NCBI GenBank assembly: GCA_037043455.1
Contig: JAWPHD010001287.1
Coordinates: 273,610-337,609 of the forward strand
Length of the DNA: 64,000 nucleotides
Direction: 5' to 3'
From: Cyrtodaria siliqua
Taxonomy: Eukaryota; Mollusca; Bivalvia; Adapedonta; Hiatellidae
The position numbers and the translations under genes were made by a program. Every line of letters begins with the position of its first letter. Positions within the stretch are counted from its first letter, which is position 1. Below are positions 1 to 12,640 of this stretch, piece after piece. Below the pieces are notes generated by a model. The model searched no databases. It was not told where the DNA came from and saw only the letters and a program-made list of their open reading frames with translations.

Positions 1-580
1 AAAATATAGCATTTTTAACTAAATCAAGGGCCATAACTCCGCTTTTACTAATCTGATATGGCTGGTTTTCGAACTTGTCCGAGCTTTCATTAATATTAAC
101 AATCTGATAAAGATTGGTAAAGATCGGATGAACAATGAAGCCCCTATCGTCTTAACGAGGCAAAATATAGCATTTTTAACTAAATCAAAGGCCATAACTC
201 CGCTGTTACTTGTTCGATCTGGCTGGTTTTCGAACTCATCCGAGCTTTCATTGATATTAACAACCTGTTAAAGTTTGGTAAAGATCGGAAGAAAAATGAA
301 GGCCCTATCGTCTTAACGAGGCAAAATAGAGCAATATAGCATTTTTAACTAACTCAAGGGCCATAACTCTGCAGTTACTTGTCCGATTTGGCTGGTTTTC
401 GAACTCATCTGAGCTTTCATTGATATTAACAACCTGTTAAAGTTTGGTAAAGATCGGATGAAAAATGAAGGCCCTATCGTCTTAACAAGACAAAAGTTAA
501 CGACGGACGGACGACGGACGGACGGACGACGGACAACTCGGCATCCCATAAGCTCTGCTGGCCTTCGGCCAGTAGAGCTA
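1..580 (+). mobile_element. 3' part of a pearl/HINE-like element (family A)
   Basis: Three tandem copies of a core of about 161 bp are seen; the phrase GGGCCATAACTC recurs near 28, 190 and 359. They are followed by an ACGG-type microsatellite (about 500-533) and a terminal hairpin at 551-579. The 5' end lies outside the window. A tandem core of about 160 bp, a tetranucleotide microsatellite and a 3' hairpin match the pearl (CvA/DTE/BIV160-like) elements of bivalves, which are thought to be non-autonomous Helentron relatives (HINEs). That family assignment is from memory of the architecture, not from a search. No coding capacity is seen. Confidence 0.75.
551..579 (+). other. Terminal hairpin of family A element
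   Basis: The outer stem AGCTCT pairs with AGAGCT and the inner stem CTGGCC pairs with GGCCAG around a TTC loop, with one G:T pair. It is followed by AAAA. The same hairpin ends the family A element at 9171-9199. A changed but still paired version ends family B elements (5574-5604, 9992-10019 and 46996-47026). Confidence 0.8.
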
Positions 581-1203
581 AAAAACGCAAACTACAAGAA
601 AATCCATTTGAGATGTAACTGAAAATGCAGGACAGTGAATTCTACCTCATATAATAAAAAATGTTAACCTCAACAGTTGTATACTATCATTCAATGCATA
701 CTACTCTTCGTGTTAATGCATTGTTCTCAAATATTCTATACATTTACCAAAGCAAAGATAATGGAGCATATGATAATGTACACAATTAAAGACATCTGGG
801 AACTTATTTTATAATGCTTCAAATTATATCGATAGTGCGTTCACAGTATCGTATGCTTAATGTGTATTTGTTCTAAACTACTTGTCGGAACATGGGCCAG
901 TTAACAACTATGCTCAATTGTCAATAAGCACGATGGTAATTATTGATAGTTTAGCTATTTTAAAATTGCTGATTGGATAAACTGAAAGAAAAAAGTGTCC
1001 ATTACTTGTTCGGTTCACGGGGAGATCATATTGGACACAAATACAAATAAAGATGGTTGTTCGATAAGCGAAAACAGATATGGACGAAGCAAAGCGTTTA
1101 AACTACACGAGTACAATACGCCCTTGTTCTAAAGATCCAGTGGGGCCATTTCGAAATACCAAATATATCTGTGAAAGCTTGACTGAACATTTGACACGTT
1201 CTT
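581..1203. other. AT-rich spacer, no gene seen
   Basis: No convincing exon, repeat unit or RNA gene was found. An open frame beginning at 1080 runs into the transposon at 1204-1605 and has no recognisable protein content. Confidence 0.6.
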
Positions 1204-1605
1204 CAGGGATTGAAATTAACTTTTTTCAGGAACTTGTCAACTTGTCCATAGGACAAGTAACTTACACAATCTACTTGTCCCCAGTGAAATTTACTTGTCC
1301 CCGCATTTCATGTAAAAGCGATACAAAAAACAAGATCAATCATGAAAGTGACATTACATTCCCGCAGTTGCATTCCACCAGGGCTTTATATTTATCAGCC
1401 CAGATTCCACCAATAAAAACAAGATGTTTTTTATTTGTCATTTACAATGTGCTCACCTATGTTTTGACGTTTTTCAGTCACAAGCTTTAAATTTCTTGTA
1501 ATAAAATTTAGTTGTCGTAGGACTAGTCACCTGGGACAATTAACTTGTCCCCAGTAAAATCTACATGGCACATTACAAGGGGACAACTGTTAATGTCAAA
1601 CCCTG
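1204..1605. mobile_element. Short CAGGG-ended DNA transposon, 5-bp TSD
   Basis: The left end CAGGGATTGAAATTAAC is mirrored by a right end whose complement reads CAGGGTTTGACATTAAC. The flanks carry the direct repeat TTCTT (1199-1203 and 1606-1610). The 402-bp interior repeats the phrase ACTTGTCCCC and encodes nothing recognisable. CAGGG ends suggest a hAT-like MITE. Classical hAT duplications are 8 bp, so the 5-bp target size is unusual and may mark a sublineage. The superfamily is inference; the ends and TSD are seen directly. Confidence 0.75.
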
Positions 1606-1639
1606 TTCTTTTATTAGTGACAACAATGTGTTGTTTAAG

Positions 1640-4320
1640 GGACACTCATTCCAAATTTTGAATTTTGATAAGGGCCAATACAACACTGATAAGGCCAATA
1701 CAACACTGATAAGGCCAATACAATACTGATAAGGGTCAATACTGATAAGGGTCAGTACAACACTGATACAGGCCAATAAAACACTGATAAGGGCCAATAC
1801 AACACTGATAAGGCCAATACAATACTGATAGGTCAATAAAACTGATAAGGGTCAGTACAACACTGATATGGGTCAATACAACACTGATAAGGGTCAATAC
1901 AGCACTGATAAGGGTCAATAAAACACTGATAAGGGCCAATAAAACACTAATAAGGGTCAACACAACACTGATAAGGGCCAATAAGACATTGATAAGGGCC
2001 AATAAAACACTGATAAGGGCCAATACAACACTGATAAGGGTCAATAAAACTGATAAGGGCCAGTACAACACTGATACGGGCCAATAAAACACTCATGAGG
2101 TCCAATACAACATGGATTAAGTCCAATACAACACTGATGGGGACCAATACAACACTAACAATGTCCAATACAAAACTGATAAGGGCCAATAAACACTGAT
2201 GAAGTACCATACAACACTGATAATAAAATGCCAATACAACACTGATGGGGACCAATACAACACTAACAAGGTCCAATGCAACACTGATAAGGGCCAATGC
2301 AACACTGATGATGGCCAATACAACACTGATAATGGCCAATACAACACTGATAAGGGCCAATACAACACTGATGATGCTCAATACAACACTGATAAGGGCC
2401 AATAAAACACTGATAAGGGCCAATACAACACTGATAAGGGTCAATAAAACTGATAAGGGCCAGTACAACACTGATACGGGCCAATAAAACACTCATGAGG
2501 TCCAATACAACACTGATGATGTCCAATACAACACTGATAATGCCAATACAACAATTATAAGGATCAATAAAACTGATAAGGGCCAGTACAACACTGATAC
2601 GGACCAATCAAACACTGATAAGGGCCAATACAACACTGATAAGGTCAATACAACACTGATAATGGTCAATAAAACTGATAAGGGCCAGTACAACACTGAT
2701 ATGGGCCAACAAAACACTGATAAGGCCAATACAACAATGATAAGGGCCAATACAACACTGATAAGGGTCAATAAAACTGATAAGGGCCAGTACAACACTG
2801 ATACAGGCCCATAAAACACTGATGAGGTCCAATTCAACACCAATGATGTCCAATACAACACTGATGAGGTCCAATACAATACCTATAAGATCCAATACAA
2901 CACTGATAAGGGCCAATACCAATACAACACTGATAAGGTACAATACGACACTGATGATGACCAATACAACACTGATAAGGGTCAATACAACACTTATATT
3001 AGTATAAGGGCCAATACCAATATACAACACTGATAAGAGTCAATACAACACTGATAAGGGCCAGTACAACACTGATGAGGTCCAATACATCACTGATAAG
3101 GGCCAATACAACACTTATAATGGACAATACCAATACAATACTGATTATGTCCAATACAACACTGATGATGTCCAATACAACACAGATAAGGGTCAATACA
3201 ACACTTATAAGGGCCAATACCAATACAACACTGATAAGAGTCAATACAACACTGATAAGTGCCAATAAAACACTGATAAGGGCCAGTACAACACTGATAA
3301 GTGCCAATAAAACACTGATAAGGGCCAGTACAACACTGATAAGTGCCAATAAAACACTGATAAGGGCCAGTACAACACTGATAAGGGCCAATAAAACACT
3401 GATAAGGGCCAGTACAACACTGATAAGGAACAATACCAATACAACACTTATTAAGTCCAATACAACACTGATGGGACCAATAGAACACTAACAAGGTCCA
3501 ATACCAATACATCACTGATAAGGGCCAATACAATACTTATAATGGACAATACCAATACAATACTGATTATGTCCAATACAACACTGATGAAGTCCAATAC
3601 AACACTGATGGGGACCAGTAAAACACTAACAAGGTCCAATATCAATACAACACTGATAAGGACCAATACAACACTTATAATAGACAATACCGATACAACA
3701 CTGATTATGTCCAATACAACATGGATTAAGTCCAATACAACACTGATGGGGACCAATACAACACTAACAATGTCCAATACAAAACTGATAAGGGCCAATA
3801 AACACTGATGAAGTACCATACAACACTGATAATAAAATGCCAATACAACACTGATGGGGACCAATACAACACTAACAAGGTCCAATGCAACACTGATAAG
3901 GGCCAATGCAACACTGATGATGGCCAATACAACACTGATAATGGCTAATACAACACTGATAAGGGCCAATACAACACTGATGATGCTCAATACAACACTG
4001 ATAAGGACCAATACAACACTTATAAGGGCCAATACAGCAATGATGATGCTCAATACAACACTGATGGGGACCAAGACAACACTAACATGGTCCAATACCA
4101 ATACAACACTGATAAGGGCCAATACAACACTGATGAGGCCAATACAACAATGATAAGGGTAAATACAACTGATAGTGGCCAATACCAATACAACACTGAG
4201 AAAGGCCAATAAAACACTGATAAAGGTCAATACAACTGATAGGGGCCAATACAACACTGATAAGGGCCAATACAACACTGATACGGGACAATACAACACT
4301 GATATGGGCCACTAAAACAC
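1640..4320. repeat. 21-bp minisatellite, about 2.7 kb
   Basis: A 21-bp monomer of the type CAATACAACACTGATAAGG plus two bases is repeated well over 100 times, with variants (GATGAGGTC, GATGGGGAC, TTATAAGGG) and occasional 1-7 bp length changes. Because 21 is a multiple of three, several frames stay open on both strands (heptapeptides such as LYWPLSV on the minus strand and NTTLIRA on the plus strand). These are not genes. Blocks of variants recur: the stretch around 2107-2390 closely matches that around 3719-4000, so a segmental duplication of about 1.6 kb period lies inside the array. Confidence 0.95.
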
Positions 4321-5570
4321 AGTGGAGTCACAAATTATGCTGTGAGAGGCTCTAATCAATGGAGTGTGGTATACTGACTTATTGATGTTTGTATAAATGT
4401 GAATGACGATTTTATGAAATGAATAGAAAAACAAATAATTAAAATTGTATTTAATACTAATACAATAATTTTTATTTTCATTTCATAACCTTATGAAAAA
4501 TCATAATTATTTAGTGGATCTTAAATAAATAAATGAGAAGACAATTATACATTACTTTTATTAATAATATACTTTGGTTTATTTCAAATAATTTGTATAA
4601 TCAGAATAATAATAAAAGGGCTTATACAAGAAACTGTAAGATTTAACAGGGCTTTTTCTAGGTGTCTCATGGGCCGAAATATGGACCCTTTTCCAATGGA
4701 AAATAGTGTTTTTGACCATTGTTGAAAAAAATTCACAATCTCAAAACTACATGTATGTTGTACTGATACATCCTTTATGGTACATAATAATCAATACAAG
4801 TGGTATGTTATTGATGTAATAGTGTTCCTACTAATACCGTTTAGGCTTTTACTACCTCGTCCTAACTTACAAAATGTTGACGTAAAGTCCCATACCTAAT
4901 TAAAATTATGGAAAAAGCAATAGAAATACCAAAGCATACGTATCTAAACGCAAAAGAAATGTTTGATACGCAATTCCTAGCCAATCGATCCTGTGTTTTC
5001 CTGTAATTCATTGCTCAACGATCGCGTATTACCCCAGCGTTCTCGCAATATCTTGAAACAAACTCAAAAATATACAAATATAGGTAAAAGACCGAAAATG
5101 TCGAGTGTTCAGACTGGTTCTGAATTTCATTTTTAATTGTGCGCGATTTACTCATTTTGTATTGTTTGCTGGTATATCGTGTCGTAGCTTGATGATCTAA
5201 ATGAAGCATCTGTTAAAAATGTCGACTAATAAATGCGGAAGATAGAAAATACCGCAAAAAATACTCAAATATATATACCATAATTAATTATTTTGAATAG
5301 TGTAAAATTAAAGTAAATTATCGGAGGCTAAAAGCATTGCAAAAAATCATCTTAGATGACATATTACTGAATGCTGTTTACGATTCGGAAATCATAGTTA
5401 AAGAATGTTTTATCATAGACTGAAGTTGATCGTAAAACGCAACAAAAATACTCAGAGAATCGTGTTGGTAAGATACACTAAATGATAAGAAAATACCCAA
5501 TTGAAAACATTAGGGTGAGGTAAAATATGATGTTGAAAATGTTAAGATGGCCACCATGGCTAAAAACAGA
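4321..5570. other. AT-rich spacer, no gene seen
   Basis: No repeat array or splice-bounded ORF is supported. An isolated CAGGGC at about 4648 resembles the left end of the CAGGG elements, but no partner end was found. Confidence 0.5.
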
Positions 5571-6868
5571 TTTTTAGCTCTACTGATCAGAGATCAGCAG
5601 AGCTTATGCCATGGTGCGGCATCCGTCGTCCGTCTGTCTGTAAACTTTTTTGTAGCGACTACTCCTCTGAAACTACTGAATGGATTTTCATGAAACTTTA
5701 CAGAAATGTTGCCCATGAAGTCTAGTTGATCCTAGCAAAAATTCATGTTGATGTGAAATCCAAGATGACCGCCAACTCTAAAAATAGATTTTTAAAAAAC
5801 AAGTTTGTAGCGACTACTTCTTGAAAACTCTAAGTGATATTGATATGGGACTTTTTCTAAAATGATCAGCATGACATGATGTTGGTCCTTGTCGAAAATC
5901 GTTTTGATTCAACGTTAAACATGGCTGCCAGCGGCCATCTTTGTTTAAATAGAGTTATTTTATAGTAAACACTTGTAGCGACTACTCCTCTGAAACTACT
6001 CAACGGATTTCCATGAAACTTCACAGGAATGTTGCTCTTGATGTCTAAATGATCCTAGCAACATTTCAGGTTGGTCGGAAATAAGATATGAATTTTTTTG
6101 ATATAATTGTGAAAAAAGGATACTTTTTGGCATTGTGAATGGGGCCGAATTTCGGCCCCAAATTAGGCATAAAAAAAACACTGGAGTTATATAATGAAAA
6201 CTTGTAGCGACTACTCATCTGAAACTACTTACGGATTTTTATGAAACTTCACAGGAATGTTGCTCTTGATGTCTAATCGATCCTAGCAAAATTTCAGGTC
6301 GCCGGAAATTCAAGATGGCCACCATGGCTAAAAGTAAATTTTCAAACAAGAGGCCCAAGAGGGCCTGTGGACGCTCTACAGGCTCAAGATAAAAGTTTAT
6401 GTATAAGGGGCCACAAGTCTTTCAAAAATAATTCAACCAGAACATGGCAATGAGCACCAACTAGGCTTAGTACTGATCATTCTCGCCAATTTTAGCTGAA
6501 ATCTGGCAAAGAGTTCAGAAGAGACTAATCTGGACAAAGTTTGTGTATTAAAACATTTAAAGGGTCACAACTCTGCCAAAAATCATTCAACCGAAATATG
6601 GCGATGATATGCACAACTAGGCTTGATACTGATCATCCTTGTCAAGTTTCGTTTATATCCAGCTAGGGGTTCAGGAGAACTAGCCCGGAAGAAAATTGTA
6701 TCAAAATTCTTTAAAGGGCCACAACTCTGCCAAATATCTGTAAACCTGGAACGTGACGACGACATGCACAACTAGGCTTGGTGCTGATCATCCCTGCAAA
6801 GTTTCATTGAAATCTTCAAGGGTTCAGGAGAAGTAGATCAGACAAAGTTTGTGTATTAAAACCTTTAA

Positions 6869-7378
6869 AGGGACACTGTCCGTAAGTAAGCAGATATTGA
6901 GCATAACCAAATAACTGTCTGACCTTTGTTTAGTGAAATGTATACATGAAAACATGAGCATAGACCCTAAGAAGTCTGTAGTAATGCATTCGTGAGTTTG
7001 AAAAAAAAAAGCTTAAATTATTATTTGTAAATAAAGTGGGACCCACCGTATTTACCTTTTCTGCGATCACGTGACTTCCATTAGCGCATTAGGTTTTCAC
7101 CACAGTATGTATTGCTCAATACGTATAGCCCGGTTAGCTCAGTTGGGAGCTAGGTCGACCACTTTACGCTCACGCTCACTATTATTACTGCGAGTGTAAT
7201 TTTAGTTTGGGCTGCGAGTTCAAACGCCCGATATGGTTTTTCTTTTTTTGGTACCGCGATAGAAATCCGTCAAACAATCCTGCTTTAATTAGTAAATATT
7301 CAATAATGTTTAGTGTGTAATGTTTGCGAACATAATTAGTGTGTGTTTTATAAGCAAAAAGTTACGGACAGTGTCCCT
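6869..7378. mobile_element. TTAA-inserted MITE carrying a tRNA-like segment, copy 1
   Basis: The terminal inverted repeat AGGGACACTGTCCGTAA is perfect at both ends and is flanked by TTAA (6865-6868 and 7379-7382). The host repeat has a single CTTTAAAGGG at this place in sister units (for example 10681), so the insertion duplicated TTAA. It is 510 bp long and encodes nothing. TTAA targets fit piggyBac-like or Kolobok-like transposases; which one is not decidable here. The second copy is at 14204-14718. Confidence 0.85.
7128..7230 (+). other. tRNA-like pol III promoter region inside the MITE
   Basis: GCCCGGTTAGCTCAGTTGGG contains an excellent tRNA box A (TAGCTCAGTTGG). GAGTTCAAACGCC (about 7216-7228) resembles a box B. 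The two are about 80 bases apart, much more than the usual spacing, so this is not a working tRNA gene. It may be tRNA-derived or an intron-bearing relic. The same arrangement is at about 14465-14560 in copy 2. Confidence 0.55.
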
Positions 7379-9437
7379 TTAAAGGGCCATAATTCTGCCA
7401 AAACAATCATTCAACTGGAATACGGCAATGATTTGCACAACTAGACATGGAATTGATCATCTCTAAAAAGCTTCGTTTAAATCCGGCAAGGGGTTCAAGA
7501 GAACTAGTCAGAACAAAGTTTGTGTATTAAAACCTTTAAAGGGCTATAACTCCGCCAAATATATGTAAATCTGGAACACGGTGACTATGTACAACTAGGC
7601 TTAGTACTGATCATCCCTGCAAAGTTTCAATGAAATCCGGCCAAATGAAGGCCCTTTCGTCTTAATGAGGCCAAGATATAGCATATTTCAGAAAATCAAG
7701 GGCCATGGCTCCGATGTAAATGGTCCAATCTGGATGGTTTTCAAACTTGTCCAAGCTTTCATTGATATTAACAATCTGGTAAAGTTTCTTAAAGATCGGA
7801 TGAAAGATGAAGGCCCTATCATCTTAACGAGGCAAAGTATAGAATTTTAATTAATTAAGGGCCATAACTCCACTGTCACTGGTTACAATATGGCTGGTTT
7901 TCGAACGTGACCGAGCTTTCATTGATATTAACAATCTAGTAAAGTTTCATAAAGATCGCATGAAAAATGAAGGCCCTATCAATTAACGAGGCAAAATACA
8001 GCATTTTTAACTAAATCAAGGGCCATAACTCATCTTTGACTGGTCCGATCTGGCTGGTTTTCGAAATTGTCTGAGCTGTCATTTATATAAACAATCAGGT
8101 AAAGTTTTGTAAAGATCAGATCTAAGATGAAGGCCCTATCAAATTAACGAGGCAAAGTATAGTATTTTTAACTAAATCAAGGGCCATAACTCCGCTGTTA
8201 CTAGTCCGATCTGGCTGGTCTTCGAAAATATTCTAGCTTTCATCTATATAAACAATCTGGTAAAGTTTGATAAAGTTCGAATGAAAGATAAGGGCCCTAT
8301 CGTCTTGAGTCAAAATATAGCATTTTTAGCTAAATCAAGGGCCATACCTCCGCTGTTAATGGTCCGATCTAATTGGTTTTCGAACTTGTCCGAGCTTTCG
8401 TTAATATAAACAATCTCGTAAAGTTTGCTAAAGATTGGATGAAAGATGAAGGCCCTATTGTCTTAATGAGGCAAAATATAGCATTTTTAACTAAATCAAG
8501 GGCAATAATTCCGCTGTAAATGGTCCGATCTAGCTGATTTTTGAACACGTCCGAGCTTTCATTGATATTAACAATCTGTGCAAGTTTAATAAAGATCAAA
8601 TAATAAATTAAGGTGCTAGAGTGTTCACAAGGCTTAATATGGCATTTTTCAGCAAAACAAGGGCCATAACTTTCGGTGAAATTATTTCGATCTTGCCGGT
8701 TTTCGAAATTGTCTGAGCTTTCATTGATATAAAGACACTGGCAAAGTTAAGTAAAGGTCCGATTAATATTGAAGGCCCTAGTGTGTTCACAAGGCAGAAA
8801 ATAGCATTTTTTTTAAGAAAAAACAAGGGCCATAACTCCGGCGTTACTGATCTGATTTGGCTGGTTTTCGAACTTGTTTGAGCTTTCATTGATATTAACA
8901 ATCCGTGCAAGTTTGGTAAGATCAAATAATAAATAAATGTGCTAGAGTGTTCACAAGGCTTAAAATGGCATTTTCAGCAAAACAAGGGCCATAACTCCGG
9001 TGAAATTTATCTGATCCGGCTGGTTTTCGAACTGTCCGAGCTTTCATTGATATAAAGACACTGGCAAAGTTTCGTAAAGATTCGATTGATAATGAAGGCC
9101 CTAGAGTGTTCACAAGGCAAAAGTTAACAGACGGACGGACGACGGACGACGGACAACTCGCCATGCCATAAGCTCTGCTGGCCTTTGGCCAGTAGAGCTA
9201 AAAACCAAGTTTGTAGCGACTACTTCTTGAAAATTATAAGTGATATTGATATGCGTCTTTTCCTAAAATTATCAGTATGACATGATCTTGATCTTGTTTA
9301 CATAGAGTTATATAATGAAAACTTGTAGCGACTCTGAAACTACTTGACGGATTTTCATGAAACTTCACAGGAATGTTGATCTAGCTATCAAAAACCTATC
9401 AGTAGAGCTTCAAGGTCATTGACCTCTTGTTTAAAAA

Positions 9438-10020
9438 TCTATTTTTTAGATTTGACGGCCATCTTGGATTTCACATCAACATGAATTTTTGCTAGGATCA
9501 ACTTGACTTCATGGGCGACATTTCTGTAAAGTTTCATGAAAATCCATTCAGTAGTTTCAGAGGAGTAGTCGCTACAAAGAAAAGTTTACGGACAGACGGA
9601 CGCCGCACCAGGACATAAGGCTATTTAAAATTATACCTGAGTTTACTGTAACCCGACCGACCCTCTGAAAACACTCCCGACTCCTTTTTTTATTATTGAA
9701 AAAAAAATAAAAATAAAACTGTTTTACCCCATTGCAATAATTGCAAGTGATTGGGAAAAGAGCCAGTTGTTGCTAGGCCTTTTGGGAAACAATAAAACAT
9801 ACACAATTTTATATTGTTATCTATTGTAGTTTTTAAAATACCACATTTTCCCATTCATCAAAGCTCATCGCCACCTTAAATGTAACTTTGCCAAAAAATA
9901 AAATAAAAAAATATAATAAAATGCCTACCTACCTACCCTATTTTTTTCAGCAATGTTACAGTAAACACAGGTATAATTTTATTTGGCCTAAGCTCTGCTG
10001 ATCTCTGATCAGTAGAGCTA
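9438..10020 (+). mobile_element. Pearl/HINE-like element, family B, opposite orientation, interrupted
   Basis: Core B sequence runs in the reverse sense (GAGGAGTAGTCGCTACAA near 9561). It is followed by a short ACGG-type tract (about 9590-9602), then a Harbinger-like insertion at 9619-9988, and finally the hairpin AGCTCTGCTGATC/GATCAGTAGAGCT ending at about 10019. Together with 9203-9437 it makes a head-to-head pair of family B copies. Confidence 0.7.
9619..9988. mobile_element. Harbinger-like MITE, TAA target
   Basis: The left end GGCTATTTAAAATTATACC is mirrored by a right end whose complement reads GGCCAAATAAAATTATACC. The inverted similarity continues through GTTTACTGTAAC. TAA flanks both sides (9616-9618 and 9989-9991). 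The host hairpin normally reads CATAAGCTCTGCTG with one TAA, as at 548-560. A 3-bp TWA target and GG-starting ends fit PIF/Harbinger. The 370-bp interior is AT-rich and non-coding. Confidence 0.65.
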
Positions 10021-10160
10021 AAAATGTCAAGGGGCCGTAACTCCATCAAAAATCAACGAACCAGAAAAAAACGCACGCAAGGCACAACTAGAAATCATAG
10101 CAATGCTTCCTGCTAACATGGCGTTAACACACACAAAAAAAAACATTAAAAAAAATTTAA

Positions 10161-12640
10161 AACAAGAGGCCCAAGAGGGCCTGTGGACGCTCTACTGGCT
10201 CAAGATAAAGTTTATGTATAAGGGGCCATAAGTCTTTCAAAAATAATTCAACCAGAACATGGCAATGATAGGTGCAACTAGTCTTAGTACTGATCATTCT
10301 CGCCAAGATTCACTGAAATCTGGCAAAGAGTTCAGAAGAGACTAATCTGGACAAAGTTTGTGTATTAAAACATTTAAAGGGTCACAACTCTGCCAAAAAT
10401 TATTCAACCGAAATATGGCGATGATATGCACAACTAGGCTTGATACTGATCATCCTTGTCAAGTTTCGTCTATATCCAGCAAGGGGTTCAGGAGAACTAG
10501 CCCGAAAACAATTGTTGTATCAAAATCCTTTAAAGGGCCATAACTCTGCCAAATATCTGTAAACCGGAACGTGACAATGACAAGCCCAACTAGGCTTGGT
10601 GCTGATCATCCCTGCAAAGTTTCATTGAAATCTGGCGAGGGGTTCAGGAGAAGTAGATCAGACAAAGTTTGTGTATTAAAACCTTTAAAGGGACATAATT
10701 CTGCCAAAAAAAATCATTTAACCGGAATACGCCAATGATTTGCAAAACTAGATATGGAATTGATCATCCCTAAAAAGCTTCGTTTAAATCCGGCCAGAGG
10801 TTCAGGAGAACTAGTCAGAACAATGTTTGTGTATTAAAACCTTTAAAGGGCCCTAACTCCACCAAAAATCATTCAACCGGAACACGGCGATGAAGTGCAC
10901 AACTAGATAAAGAATCGATCATCCCTAAAAAGTTACGTTTAATCCGGCCAGGGATTCAGGAGAACTAGTAAGAACAAAGTTTGTGTATTAAAACCTTTAA
11001 AGGGCTATAACTCTGCCAAAATCATTCAACTGGAACACGGTGACTATGTACAACTAGGCTTGGTACTGATCATCCCTGCAAAGTTTCAATGAAATCCGGC
11101 CAAATAAAGGCCCTTTCATCTTAATGAGGCCACGATATAGCATATTTCAGAAAATCAAGGGCCATGACTTCGATGTAAATGGTCCAATCTGGATGGTTTT
11201 CGAACTCGTCCAAGCTTTCATCGATATTAACAATCTGATAAGTTTCTTAAAGATCGGATGAAAGATGAGGCCCTATCGTCTTAACGAGGCAAAATATAGG
11301 ATTTTTAACTAAATGAAGAGCCATAACTCCACTATTACTGGTCCAATCTGGCTGTTTTTCGAACTTAACCGAGCTTTCATTGATATGAACAATCTCGTAA
11401 AGTTTCATAAAGATCGCATGAAAAATGATGGCTCTATAATCTTAACGAGGCAAAATATAGCATTTTTAACTAAATCAAGGGCCATAACTCATCCGTTACT
11501 GGTCCGATCTGGCTGGTTTTCGAAATTGTCTGAGCTGTCATTGATATAAACAATCAGGTAAAGTTTTGTAAACATCAAATGAAAGATGAAGGCCCTATCG
11601 AATTAACGAGGCAAAATATAGCACTTTTAACTAAATCAAGGGCAATAACTCCGCTGTTAATAGTCCGATCTAGCTGGTTTTTGAACTTGTCCGAGCTTTC
11701 ATTGATAATAACAATCTGTGCAAGTTTGGTAAAGATCAAATAATAAATGAAGGTGCTAGAGTGTTCACAAGGCTTAATATGGCATTTTTCAGCAAAACAA
11801 GGGTCATAACTCCGTTGAAATTACATCAATCTTGCCGGTTTTCAAACTTGTTAAAGTTTTCATTGATATAAAGACACTGGCAAAGTTAAGTAAAGATCCG
11901 ATTAATATTGAAGGCCCTAGAGTGTTCACAAGGCAGAAAATAGCATTTTCCAGAAAAACAAGGGCCATAACTCCGGTGTAACTGATCTGATTTAGATGGT
12001 TTTCGAACTTGTTCGAGCTTTTATTGATATTAACAATCTGTGGAAGTTTGGTAAAGATCAAGTAATAAATAAAGGTGCTAGAGTGTTCACAAGGCAGAAA
12101 ATGCCATTTTTCAGTAAAACAAGGGCCACAACTCCGGTGTTACTGACCAAATTCAGCCGATTTTCGAACTTGTCCAAGCTATAATTGGTATTAACAATCT
12201 TTGCAAGTTTGGTAACGATCAAATAATAAATGAAGGTGCTAGAGCGTTCACAAGGCAGAAAACAGCAATTTCCAGAAAAATCAAGGGCCATAACTCCAGT
12301 GTTACTGATCCGATTTGGCTGGTTTTCAAACTTGTTCGAGCTTTCATAGATATAAACAATCTGTGCAAGTTTGGTAAAGATCAAATAATAAATGCAGGTG
12401 CTAGAGTGTCACAAGGCTTAATATGGCATTTTTTAGCAAAACAAGGGCCATAACTCAAGTGTAATTATTCCGATCTGGCTGGTTTCCGAACTTGTCCAAG
12501 CTTTCATTGATATTAACAACCTGTTAAAGTTTGGTAAAGATCGAATGAAAAATGAAGGCCCTATGGTAGTAACAAGACAAAAGTTAACGACGGACGGCCG
12601 GCCGGACGGACGGACGACGGACAACTCGTCATCCTAAAAA
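10161..12640 (+). mobile_element. Second pearl/HINE-like element with cores C and A, 3' hairpin missing
   Basis: It starts AACAAGAGGCCCAAGAGGG like the copy at 6347. Five or six core C units (spacing 154-158 bp, from about 10361 to 11100) pass into core A units (11110 to about 12570), then an ACGG/GGCC tract at about 12588-12620. The terminal hairpin expected after ACAACTCG is absent: the sequence goes straight from CATCC to TAAAAATG. Otherwise it parallels the copy at 6347-9204 so closely that the two probably arose from one composite source element. Confidence 0.75.

Larger units (their letters stand above)
6347..9204 (+). mobile_element. Pearl/HINE-like element with cores C and A
   Basis: The 5' end AACAAGAGGCCCAAGAGGG carries a palindrome (GGCCC/GGGCC) and is followed by GCTCTAC. 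The interior begins with units of about 156 bp (core C, phrase TTTGTGTATTAAAACC) and changes near 7640-7670 to units of about 161 bp (core A, phrase GGGCCATAACTCCGC). It finishes with ACGG repeats (about 9129-9152) and the hairpin at 9171-9199. A MITE at 6869-7378 interrupts core C. Non-coding. The change from core C to core A inside one element indicates unit exchange or expansion. Confidence 0.75.
5572..9437 (-). mobile_element. Pearl/HINE-like element, family B, interrupted by family A/C element
   Basis: Reading along the plus strand, the hairpin end (5574-5604) comes first, then a GTCCGTCTGTCTG microsatellite, then 320-bp core units marked by TGTAGCGACTACTCCTCTG (about 5655, 5975 and 6203). 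The core stops at about 6346 inside a unit and resumes at about 9203 (AAGTTTGTAGCGACTACTTC). It ends at about 9437 with the complement of AACAAGAGGTCAATGACC. The intact form of this junction can be read in other copies (for example near 46500). The gap is therefore an insertion of the 6347-9204 element into this one. Non-coding. Confidence 0.75.

Noticed and set aside
1573..4299. Many open frames on both strands of up to 282 residues
   Set aside because: They have a 7-residue period because the minisatellite unit is 21 bp; no gene features.
7128..7230. Functional tRNA gene
   Set aside because: Box A is good, but box B is imperfect, the spacing is far too long and the acceptor stem does not pair; it sits inside a MITE.
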